Below are positions 1 to 7,089 of a DNA stretch of 7,148 nt, one piece after another. Numbering within the stretch: position 1 is the first letter of the stretch; each line of letters opens with the position of its first letter. Both the position numbers and the translations under genes were made by a program. Source of the stretch: Methanoregula sp. (GTDB lineage Archaea > Halobacteriota > Methanomicrobia > Methanomicrobiales > Methanospirillaceae); assembly GCA_028711405.1 (NCBI GenBank), contig JAQTSH010000080.1:1-7148 (forward strand). The letters are read 5' to 3'. The notes under the pieces were generated by a model. That model was not told the DNA's origin, ran no database searches, and saw only the letters and a list, made by a program, of their open reading frames with translations.

Positions 1-2384
1 TCGAGGTCTATGCGGTTCTCTTTAATCTCGGCATCCAGTCGTTCAATCTCCTCACGGTATTTCTGACAATCGGATTGGGCAGCTTGCAGCGCGAGATCCA
101 TTTTTGCCAGTGCTTCATTGCCAGCGTTTATGGCGCGCTCAATCGTCTTCTGTTCCTTCTCTTTTGAGGTGACGTCAAGGATCAGCGCGTGACACGCAGC
201 AAGTTCCTTCTCTGAGACTTCGGATATGAGTGTAATCGCTCCGGCACTAAGAGAAAAGTCGTATGCCTGAGTCTCCTCCAGAATTTTCGAATCCCATAAC
301 GTCCCCGGAAGGGTACCGATCACGGATGTACCCGGTTCTGGATGCGTAATTTTCGTCTTCCAGGATGTGCCACACTCCTCCAGGTGCCCGGTCAGTATGA
401 ATATATCCTCCCGTGCCTGTGCCAGTGCGGTCTCTGTTTTTCCGTGATCGATGGCAACACGCGAATGGTGATCCCGGAGGGATTTTAACACCTTCTTCTC
501 ACGCTTCAGTTCCGCTTCCTTCTCGTCCACAATCGGCACGGTCCCGTCCGTGAACGGATGTACTGTTGAACCACAGAGCGGACAGGGCTTATCGGTTTGT
601 AATAACGCACGCTCTTTCTCCAGGTTCCGGATCCGTGCGAGGAGCCGGGTCGTCTCTTCAAGATGTTCAACCAGGGTCTCTTTCTTGTGGATCTCATCCG
701 CCAGTGAAGCGAGGGTTTGTGAGATGGTAATGAGCGTCTCTTCGAATTTTTCCGATGCGGTCTTTTTTAACGAGCGCTCTTCACGGAATTTTTTTGCTGC
801 ACACAGTGTCTCGTTCAGCCGGTTGATCGTTTCACATCCGGCGCGCAGGGTTGTCTCCTTCTCATGCCAGGATGCCAGGTCTTCATCATTGAGCAGGACG
901 TGCAGTTCTTTTTCGTGGGTTTCACGTTTATTTACCGTGTTCCGCAGCGATTCCTTCTGCGTATCCTGTTCGGCGGTAAGCCTCGTGACTGTCAAAGATG
1001 CGGTGTCGTGCCCTTCAGCCAGTCCTTTTTTATGCGAATTTTTCTTTGCATACTTCTTATCGAGTTCGCGGTACTGCTTCACGTACTCTTCGAGTACGAC
1101 AAGATTCTCTTTTAAGGTCGCTTCATTCTCATGCGCAGACAGGTAACGCCCAATCTCTTCGAGCGTATCGCTCGTATTCCATAACTGCTGTTCACGATCC
1201 GTGATCAGTACTTCGTACTCCGCAGAGCGCCGGATGATGTCCTGTAATTCCTGTGCAGTCCGCTGACAGGTGTCCCGTGCCGCCTCGATCCGGGTGTCGA
1301 GGGTGCGGACCTCGTGTGCGAGCCGGCTCTCCTCGTCCCATTCGACCGCAATCTTCTGTTTTTTGTCCGCAATCTCCCGTTCAGCTGCTTCGGCACTCTT
1401 GAAGCCCTCTTCCAGGGTGACCTTCCGGTTTCGGCACTCCAGTATCGCCTCTTGATCCTGTGCCAGTTGTTCCCGCTGTGCAGTAAGTTTTACAAATTCT
1501 GCCTCGAGGATGTGTGCTTTTTTTCCCAGGCAAAGACACCTGAGATCGTCCGATGCCCGCAGTTTTTCTTCTTCATGGGCTGCTTTTTCCTGGTGGAGTT
1601 TCTGGAGATCCTGCTGGATCGCGTCCAGTCGTTTGCGCCACGCGATCGAATCCTGCACTGCTTTTGTGGTGAGGGACACTTCACGGGCTTCCTGTGTGAG
1701 GGTGATCTGTTGATCATGGAAGGTTTGTTCTTCTTCCGGGGTCAGTACCTGGATGCTTCCCAGTTCCAGTTTCCGGGTCTCGAGGGTCTTACGCTCTTCG
1801 GCGGTTCGTTCATGCACCCGGATCGAGATCGTGCTGTAAATCCCGGTTCCCGTGATCTGTTCCAGGATTGGGGACCGGTCATCCGGCTTTGCTTCCAGGA
1901 ATGCAGCAAAACCCCCCTGGGCAAGAAGAATCGAACGGGTGAACTGTTCGAAATCAAGACCGGTCACTTCAACGATCTTATCCAGCACCTCCTTTCGTTT
2001 CGAGGATGTCAGGAGTTTTTTGGTTTTTAAATCCGAGATCTCGTGCCTGGGTTGCTGGAGGTCCCCTTTTGCATGACGACGAGCCCGCTGCTGGCTCCAG
2101 TGGCAGAGAAACCGACCTTTGGCAGTCTCGAATGCCACTTCGGCATAACACTCTCCGGTCCGGCGCGACATGATCTCGTTTGTGGTCTTTGTGATGTCCT
2201 TTAACCGGGGAGTTTTCCCGTAGAGCGCAAGCGAGATGGCATCGAGTATGGTGGTCTTCCCGGAGCCGGTCGGACCGATGATGGCAAAGATGACACCTTC
2301 CGTGTATGCCGGGGCTGAAAAGTCGATACTCCAGTCACCGACAAGGGAATTTAAGTTCCTGAACCGGAGCCCCAGGATCTTCAT
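1..2384 (-). CDS. sbcC: SbcC, Rad50-like SMC-type ATPase subunit of the SbcCD nuclease (partial, C-terminal part beyond the left edge)
   Basis: This is the ATPase and DNA-tethering subunit that pairs with SbcD to cut hairpins and blocked or protein-bound DNA ends. The frame stays open for 794 codons from the ATG at 2384 to the left edge; I checked every codon for stops. Visible in order: an N-terminal start typical of the family (MKILGLRFRNLNSL), Walker A GPTGSGKTT at residues 37-45 (2250-2276), the Q-loop block SILLAQGGFAAFLEA with Gln156, then TGTGIYS. A long Glu/Lys/Arg-rich coiled-coil arm runs from about residue 190 to 595. The zinc hook CPLC is at residues 601-604 (573-584), followed by GSTVHPF, as in bacterial SbcC. 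The returning arm then begins. The signature motif, Walker B and D-loop are outside the window. If the arms are symmetrical, the full protein would be about 1200 residues, longer than E. coli SbcC (1048). The start overlaps the sbcD stop by four bases, so translation is probably coupled. Confidence 0.95.
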   Translation of the reverse strand, partial: MKILGLRFRNLNSLVGDWSIDFSAPAYTEGVIFAIIGPTGSGKTTILDAISLALYGKTPRLKDITKTTNEIMSRRTGECYAEVAFETAKGRFLCHWSQQRARRHAKGDLQQPRHEISDLKTKKLLTSSKRKEVLDKIVEVTGLDFEQFTRSILLAQGGFAAFLEAKPDDRSPILEQITGTGIYSTISIRVHERTAEERKTLETRKLELGSIQVLTPEEEQTFHDQQITLTQEAREVSLTTKAVQDSIAWRKRLDAIQQDLQKLHQEKAAHEEEKLRASDDLRCLCLGKKAHILEAEFVKLTAQREQLAQDQEAILECRNRKVTLEEGFKSAEAAEREIADKKQKIAVEWDEESRLAHEVRTLDTRIEAARDTCQRTAQELQDIIRRSAEYEVLITDREQQLWNTSDTLEEIGRYLSAHENEATLKENLVVLEEYVKQYRELDKKYAKKNSHKKGLAEGHDTASLTVTRLTAEQDTQKESLRNTVNKRETHEKELHVLLNDEDLASWHEKETTLRAGCETINRLNETLCAAKKFREERSLKKTASEKFEETLITISQTLASLADEIHKKETLVEHLEETTRLLARIRNLEKERALLQTDKPCPLCGSTVHPFTDGTVPIVDEKEAELKREKKVLKSLRDHHSRVAIDHGKTETALAQAREDIFILTGHLEECGTSWKTKITHPEPGTSVIGTLPGTLWDSKILEETQAYDFSLSAGAITLISEVSEKELAACHALILDVTSKEKEQKTIERAINAGNEALAKMDLALQAAQSDCQKYREEIERLDAEIKENRIDL

Positions 2385-3625
2385 GGCAGGTCTCCACGGG
2401 CGAGTTCGTCCTCTTCTGTGAGGTCACGCAGGATCTCGCTGTACGAATCGATCAGTTCCTGTCGCTGTAAGGAAGGAATGTTCGCGGTTTCCAGGCAGCG
2501 GAGAAAGACATCCTGAAGGTTGAGATCCGCAAGTGTGTCGGCGCTGTCCATCTGGTGCAATGCCTGTGCAACAACACGGAGGTTTGTTATCTTCAGCACT
2601 TCAACAGGTGAATCGCGGACCTGCTTATGTACCTGTTCCGAGACATCAGGGATCAATCGTTCATCATCCAGGGTGATCTCGACCCAGACCGGTTTATTCT
2701 CACACTTCAGCGCATCGAGGCGTGAGAGAATCGTGTCAAGATCGCCCCGGATCGATGCCAAAGAGAGAAACTGCGGAACCGGAATCTCGCGGATTACGAC
2801 CTGTCCTGTTTCATCGAATTCGACAGACGTGACACTTTTCCCGTCACCGGATTCAGAAAAACCCATCGGGACCGGTGCCCCGCAATACCGGATCTTCTCG
2901 CAACCATTCACCTTCTGCGGGGAGTGCAGGTGACCAAGCGCGCAATAATCAACAGACGCCGGGATCATCCCGCCATCGACACGCACCAGGTTTCCGATGT
3001 AGAGTTCCCGGACACCATCCCCATCAACGGTGCTTCCGCCGGCAGCGAAGAGGTGTCCCATCGCGATGATCGGGATCGCCGGGTTCACGTGATCCCGAAT
3101 CCCCGCGGCACGCTCGCAGACCCTGCGATAATGATCTTCAATACCGAGAAGGAGTTTTTGTGTCTTGACTTCGGTCTCTTCACCAGCTTCCACGAGCCGG
3201 ATGTCCCGGTCCCGGAGGTACGGGACTGCGCAGACAAGAAGAGACGGCACGCCATGTGCGTCCCTGAGAATGAGGATCTCATCCTCAATCTCTTCGGTGA
3301 TCGATCCGATCGCATGGATGTTCAATGTCCGCAACAGTTCTTTGGGGGCATTCACAAGAGAGGGGGAGTCGTGATTTCCGGCAGTCACCACAATGTGCCG
3401 GCATTGCGCTCGCGGGATGCGTCCAAGGAAATTAAAATACTGTTCGATTGCCCGGGTACCGGGATTTGTCGTATCGAAGATATCCCCGCTGATCAGGATC
3501 ACATCGATCTTTTCCGTTTCGACACACACAAGAAGCCAGGACAGGAACGCTTCATATTCCTGGTATCGTCGCTTCCCGTGAATGGTACTTCCCAGGTGCC
3601 AATCGGAGGTGTGTAATATCTTCAT
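2381..3625 (-). CDS. sbcD: SbcD, Mre11-family exonuclease subunit of SbcCD
   Basis: This is the metal-dependent nuclease of the SbcCD complex: a 3'-5' double-strand exonuclease and hairpin endonuclease, powered and positioned by SbcC. The 414-residue product is close to the usual size (E. coli about 400). The calcineurin-like phosphoesterase core is complete: DWHLG (Asp8, His10), GDIFD (Asp48, Asp51), GNHDS (Asn84, His85, Asp86), a histidine in MGHLF (His191) and GHLH (His232, His234). These are the expected two-metal ligands and transition-state histidine. The remaining C-terminal portion (about 280-414) matches the SbcD capping and SbcC-binding region in position, but I see no sharp motif there. 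The start is well fixed: an in-frame TAA lies six bases before the ATG (3629-3631). There is no clear Shine-Dalgarno sequence, so a leaderless or near-leaderless message is possible. It is first in the operon and its TGA overlaps the sbcC ATG. Nothing appears truncated. Confidence 0.97.
   Translation of the reverse strand: MKILHTSDWHLGSTIHGKRRYQEYEAFLSWLLVCVETEKIDVILISGDIFDTTNPGTRAIEQYFNFLGRIPRAQCRHIVVTAGNHDSPSLVNAPKELLRTLNIHAIGSITEEIEDEILILRDAHGVPSLLVCAVPYLRDRDIRLVEAGEETEVKTQKLLLGIEDHYRRVCERAAGIRDHVNPAIPIIAMGHLFAAGGSTVDGDGVRELYIGNLVRVDGGMIPASVDYCALGHLHSPQKVNGCEKIRYCGAPVPMGFSESGDGKSVTSVEFDETGQVVIREIPVPQFLSLASIRGDLDTILSRLDALKCENKPVWVEITLDDERLIPDVSEQVHKQVRDSPVEVLKITNLRVVAQALHQMDSADTLADLNLQDVFLRCLETANIPSLQRQELIDSYSEILRDLTEEDELARGDLP
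2392..2395 (-). promoter_or_regulatory. Ribosome binding site of sbcC inside the sbcD end
   Basis: On the minus strand GGAG (part of GTGGAG) lies seven bases before the sbcC ATG, within the last codons of sbcD. This is a good Shine-Dalgarno position. With the ATGA stop/start overlap at 2381-2384 it supports coupled translation of the two subunits and confirms the chosen sbcC start. Confidence 0.6.
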
Positions 3626-3649
3626 TTTTTAGTTTCCCAAAAAATACCG

Positions 3650-3657
3650 TGTATTCA
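3650..3657 (-). promoter_or_regulatory. Weak TATA-like element for sbcD
   Basis: The minus-strand sequence TGAATACA is centred about 28 bases before the A of the sbcD ATG. In archaea a TATA box lies about 26 bases before the transcription start, so this would give a leaderless sbcD message, in line with the absence of a Shine-Dalgarno sequence there. The match to the consensus is poor and this is a suggestion only. Confidence 0.25.
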
Positions 3658-3879
3658 TTGTTCACACCGGGTCATGCGACGATCAGTATCCCCCAGGGCT
3701 GTTCTCATATCGATCCCGTTCCTGTCCGGGTTATCGTATTCCGATGGGCAGGTTCAGGACCAATCGTGAATAACGTTCGTTTTTACACGCCATATGCCTT
3801 TTGATGAGGAATCGTTTTCCGGAATATACGTAAATGACCCGGGAAAATTATGACACGACTGCGTAACGGCATTGTAATG

Positions 3880-3885
3880 TTTAAG
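3880..3885 (+). promoter_or_regulatory. Weak TATA-like element for the addB-like gene
   Basis: TTTAAG lies within the stretch GTAATGTTTAAGCC. If it acts as an archaeal TATA box, transcription would start near 3906-3910. That falls after the first possible ATG (3891) but before the second in-frame ATG (3945), so it bears on the choice of start. Other candidates for the same promoter are GAATATAC (3822-3829) and AAAATTA (3844-3850), which would allow the upstream start. The evidence is sequence similarity alone. Confidence 0.25.
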
Positions 3886-3890
3886 CCTTA

Positions 3891-6800
3891 ATGCAGCCGG
3901 GAATAAACCCTGCTATTTTTCTTCCGGCAGGTAAACCCTATATCATGTCCGCGCAGTCTCCTCCGGCGTTCTCTCGTCGCGACAGGTATGATCGCGGACT
4001 TCCCGGAGAGCAGCTGGATTTTTACATTGATCGATTCACCGCAGACGCTTCTATCGATCCCTTCAATACGTGGCTTCTCCTCCCCACCGAGCGCCTCGTG
4101 CGGGAAGTCACGGATCGTATGATGAAAAAAAATATTCCTGTTGTCACCTCCCGCATCTGCACCCTGAAAGGTTTGTGCCAGATCCTTTTTCTGGAAAACC
4201 GGACCACTACCCGCCTCCTCTCAAAAAGTGAGGCGAAATTATTGCTCACTGATGTTCTTCTCAAGCATGCAGAAGAGGTCCCGTTATTCATCACCCGCGA
4301 TCATCCATCGTCTAAAACGGTCGAGGATCTCATGACCTTTTTAAATGTCATCCTGACAAGAAAGGTTGTGTTCCCCGAATGTCTCATAGATCTCCAGAGC
4401 GAGAAGAGCCGGCAACTCGATACAATCATTACGGAATACCGGAACCGGTTACATGACCTGGATCTTGTTGATGGTGATACGATCCTTGAATGGACCATCG
4501 ATCATCTGAACTGCTGCCAGCCATCACCGATCGGCACGGTCTTTTTCTATGGATTTTACGAGCCGCTGGCGCTCGAACAGGATCTCTTCGAAGCAGTACA
4601 GGAGCATGCAGGGAACGCATACTTCTTTGTTCCTGACGGTCTCGACCCGAACATTTTCAGGAGCCGGACTGCGGCGGGAAACCAACCCGGAACACAATCA
4701 GCATGTGACCCGTTATCGGAGCGGTCGCAGATCACCGGCATGTTCTCGGAGACCGGGACGCTTGTTTCCGGGGATTTTTTCCGCGTGCAGACGTTTCCTT
4801 CACGGTATGCAGAAGTATACGGTATCGCAGCGGAGATTGGCAGGCTGAATGCTGCCGGGATTCCTCTTTCTGATATTGCCGTGGTGTTTTCGGACCTCCG
4901 GGGGAATCTCGGGCTTATTGAAGAAGTGTTTGCCGACTTCGGGATCCCGTGGAACGCTGCCGTTGGCACGAAGCTCTCCAAAGCCCCGGTTATCCAGTTC
5001 CTTTTCGGGATTACCGGTCTCGTTGCCAACGGGTACACCCGCGAGGCAGTAGTCCGGTTCATAGGCAGCCCGTATTTCCGGAAGGATGCGGTGCCGAATG
5101 GAACGTCCCGCCTGGATGCTGCCGACGTTGATCTGGTATCCCGGTATGCCCGGATTGACGGAGCCCGACCGTCATGGATGAAGCAGTTGGACTGGCTCCA
5201 TACAGAGTTAGAAGACATAGAAAAGGCGAAGAACAACCCGGATATCTCGGTTCATACGGTTGAACGCGTGCAGGAAGGAATCCGGATCCTCATCGCCGAT
5301 CTGGACCGTCTTTCCGGAACGAAAAGTCTTCGGGATCATATCAGCGGGTTCCGGTCTTTCCTGAAGGTATGGAGCATCCCGTACCTGTACGCCGCGCCGG
5401 ATGAACAGATGAGGGAGCGGGAACTTCAGGTCTATCATACGTTCTGTTCCCGCCTTGAGGCTCTCGAAAAGGTTGCATGGATTCCGGCAGGGGAAGCAAT
5501 GACAATCGAGACGTTTCACCGGTATATCTCCGCCATTGCCGAAGAACCGGATGACAGCAGCCGCGAGGATTCTTTTGGTGTTACCATGCTCGGTTTCCAC
5601 GAATGCCCGCACCTGAAGTTCCCCGTGGTCTTTGTCGGGGGACTGGTTGAAGGCACATTTCCCCGGTTGACAACGCGACTCCCTTTCACAAACTCACTGG
5701 AGAATATCCGGATGGGAACCCGTACACTCTCTGAAATTCTCCGGGAAGAACAATATTATTTTATCGCTGCCCTGCTCGTGGCGCAAAAGACCGTGTACCT
5801 GAGTGCCCCGCTCGCCGATGGGGAAAAACCCCTGCTCACGTCCGCCTTTTTCGAACGGGTCCGGATGAGGACCGGAGAATCGCCGTGGACGGGTACTGAC
5901 GGGATGATTCCTCCTGCCTCCCGGCGCACTGCGGCAATCCGGGCTGGTGCAGGTATCCGTAATGAGACGCCCTGCACGGCATGTGATCTGATCCCGGGCT
6001 CACTGGGTATCAATGATCTGGTGGAACGCATCAACATGGAACGGTTCTACCGGTGGGGAGCGTGTGACTCGCCTTATGACGGTATTCTTTCCGGGAATGA
6101 ATCGATCCGCGCTATTCTTGCCAAACGGTACAGTCCACTTCATGTGTATTCCCCGACAAGCCTTGAGACCTATGCCAGTTGCCCGTTCGAATATTTCCTG
6201 AACCGGGAAATGGGTCTTCGTGCGCTGCCGGAAGTGGAGCTGAACCTCTCGGCTGGGGATCGCGGGACGGCGATTCATACGATCCTCGCCACATTTTACC
6301 GGCAGTGGCATGATTCTGGCAAGATCAAAGTCAGCCCCGTGTCTTTTGTTGATGCCACAAACCTGATCCTGAAGATTGCTGCCGAAGAACTGGACCGGTA
6401 CACGTTCCAGAGCCCGCTCTGGGATGCGACCCGGATACTGATGCTCGGGGACGACCGGCATACCGGTCCCGGGTATTTCGTGCGGTTCCTGCTCCATGAG
6501 ATTGAGGAAACGAATTCGCCTCTCGTTCCTTCCCGGTTCGAGTTCTCCTTTGGCATGGGAAATAATGAGTCGGACGATCCAAACTCCTCTCCGGAACCGG
6601 TTGAACTTGTCTCACCGGATGGTGAACGGAAGATGTTCATGCGGGGCAGGATCGACCGGATCGATCTCACCCCCGACGGGTTCTTTTTGATCTATGATTA
6701 CAAGTCAGGTTCGCAGCACCCAAAGGCAAAGGATATCGTAGCGGGAACTGCCCTGCAACTGCCCCTCTACCTGCTTGCGTTTGAGAAGATCACCGGCAAC

Positions 6801-7088
6801 CACGGGATTGGCGGGGGATATTACACGATCCGGCGCGAGGTAGACCGGAGCATTGTGCTTGCGGATACGGCTGCAAAAGACCTGATGGTATCCCAGCCCC
6901 GGGTCTCCGCTGATTTTGCCGGGCAGATCAGTCACTCGCGGGATTGTGCCTTTGCGTATATCGATGGGATCCGGAACGGGTGCTTCCCGCTTCCCCGTGA
7001 AGAGAACTGTCCGAACCCGTATTGCGAGTTCAAACGGTGCTGCCGCTTCGATCCCTACCGGGTATTCCAATGCGGGGAGGAGCCCTGA
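3891..7088 (+). CDS. addB: AddB-like helicase-nuclease subunit with C-terminal iron-sulfur PD-(D/E)XK nuclease domain
   Basis: Probably the B subunit of an AddAB-type helicase-nuclease that resects double-strand breaks. At 1065 residues it is near AddB size (B. subtilis about 1166). Residues about 59-250 fit a helicase-1A-like fold (TWLLLPTERLVREV replaces the usual AddB LVP-type strand), but no GxxxxGK[ST] P-loop precedes it, so this domain should not hydrolyse ATP. Residues about 300-360 (FPSRYAEVYGIAAEI, IAVVFSDL, FGIPWN) and 568-592 (ECPHLKFPVVFVGGLVEGTFPR) match UvrD-like helicase domain 2 parts. The nuclease domain follows: SLETYASCPFEYFL (Cys764), GTAIH (His796), GRIDRID (Asp922), DYKSG (Asp936, Lys938), LQLPLY (Gln956), and a terminal cysteine group Cys1040, Cys1045, Cys1050/1051. 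These are the RecB-family catalytic residues and the likely 4Fe-4S ligands. The start is uncertain: ATG at 3945 (residue 19) has AGGT 12 bases upstream, and the first 18 residues look unlike family sequence. The next gene, probably addA, follows after one base. Confidence 0.88.
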   Translation: MQPGINPAIFLPAGKPYIMSAQSPPAFSRRDRYDRGLPGEQLDFYIDRFTADASIDPFNTWLLLPTERLVREVTDRMMKKNIPVVTSRICTLKGLCQILFLENRTTTRLLSKSEAKLLLTDVLLKHAEEVPLFITRDHPSSKTVEDLMTFLNVILTRKVVFPECLIDLQSEKSRQLDTIITEYRNRLHDLDLVDGDTILEWTIDHLNCCQPSPIGTVFFYGFYEPLALEQDLFEAVQEHAGNAYFFVPDGLDPNIFRSRTAAGNQPGTQSACDPLSERSQITGMFSETGTLVSGDFFRVQTFPSRYAEVYGIAAEIGRLNAAGIPLSDIAVVFSDLRGNLGLIEEVFADFGIPWNAAVGTKLSKAPVIQFLFGITGLVANGYTREAVVRFIGSPYFRKDAVPNGTSRLDAADVDLVSRYARIDGARPSWMKQLDWLHTELEDIEKAKNNPDISVHTVERVQEGIRILIADLDRLSGTKSLRDHISGFRSFLKVWSIPYLYAAPDEQMRERELQVYHTFCSRLEALEKVAWIPAGEAMTIETFHRYISAIAEEPDDSSREDSFGVTMLGFHECPHLKFPVVFVGGLVEGTFPRLTTRLPFTNSLENIRMGTRTLSEILREEQYYFIAALLVAQKTVYLSAPLADGEKPLLTSAFFERVRMRTGESPWTGTDGMIPPASRRTAAIRAGAGIRNETPCTACDLIPGSLGINDLVERINMERFYRWGACDSPYDGILSGNESIRAILAKRYSPLHVYSPTSLETYASCPFEYFLNREMGLRALPEVELNLSAGDRGTAIHTILATFYRQWHDSGKIKVSPVSFVDATNLILKIAAEELDRYTFQSPLWDATRILMLGDDRHTGPGYFVRFLLHEIEETNSPLVPSRFEFSFGMGNNESDDPNSSPEPVELVSPDGERKMFMRGRIDRIDLTPDGFFLIYDYKSGSQHPKAKDIVAGTALQLPLYLLAFEKITGNHGIGGGYYTIRREVDRSIVLADTAAKDLMVSQPRVSADFAGQISHSRDCAFAYIDGIRNGCFPLPREENCPNPYCEFKRCCRFDPYRVFQCGEEP
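7076..7080 (+). promoter_or_regulatory. Strong Shine-Dalgarno site for the downstream addA-like gene
   Basis: GGAGG within GCGGGGAGGAG ends nine bases before the ATG at 7090 and lies in the last codons of the addB-like gene. It is the best ribosome binding site in the window and fixes the downstream start. It implies coupled expression of the two subunits from one message. Confidence 0.75.
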
Positions 7089-7089
7089 A

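Larger units (their letters stand above)
3626..3890. promoter_or_regulatory. Divergent intergenic region between sbcD and the addB-like gene
   Basis: These 265 bases separate two outward-facing operons and must hold both promoters unless transcription comes from further away. I see no tRNA, rRNA, strong hairpin-plus-T-run or credible small gene. What can be seen is AT-rich patches of the kind used as archaeal TATA boxes (around 3650-3657, 3822-3829, 3844-3850 and 3880-3885), the 8-bp palindrome TTCCGGAA at 3817-3824, the hexamer CCCGGG at 3838-3843, and an inverted TTTTCC/GGAAAA pair at 3815-3820 and 3842-3847. None is strong enough to name a regulator. Confidence 0.6.

Noticed and set aside
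1314..2030. A 238-codon plus-strand open frame opposite sbcC.
   Set aside because: It lies wholly antisense to a clearly recognisable coding region. Its product is low-complexity and Phe/Leu/Cys-rich, as expected from the complement of an acidic, lysine-rich coding sequence.
1..2384. A frameshift or pseudogene in sbcC, because the frame has no stop in the window.
   Set aside because: All 794 codons from the ATG to the edge read without a stop, and the family motifs fall in order in one frame. The gene is only cut by the window boundary.
2924..3616. A 230-codon plus-strand open frame opposite sbcD.
   Set aside because: The minus-strand frame holds every Mre11-family motif. The plus-strand product is a complement shadow.
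3655..3708. A 17-codon minus-strand ORF in the leader region of sbcD (MRTALGDTDRRMTRCEQ).
   Set aside because: A regulatory upstream ORF is conceivable, but there is no ribosome site and no sign of attenuation hairpins.
3674..3769. A 31-codon plus-strand ORF in the intergenic region (MRRSVSPRAVLISIPFL...).
   Set aside because: It has no ribosome binding site and no recognisable sequence, and a frame of this length is expected by chance in this gap.
4556..5236. A 226-codon minus-strand open frame inside the addB-like gene.
   Set aside because: The plus-strand gene carries conserved motifs throughout. The antisense product is Arg/Ser/Pro-rich with no recognisable domain.
3891..7088. Cas4 or a stand-alone RecB-like nuclease as the identity of the 1065-codon gene.
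   Set aside because: Cas4 shares the nuclease fold and four cysteines but is about 200 residues. This protein has a large helicase-like body and a following helicase-like gene, and there is no CRISPR repeat in the window.
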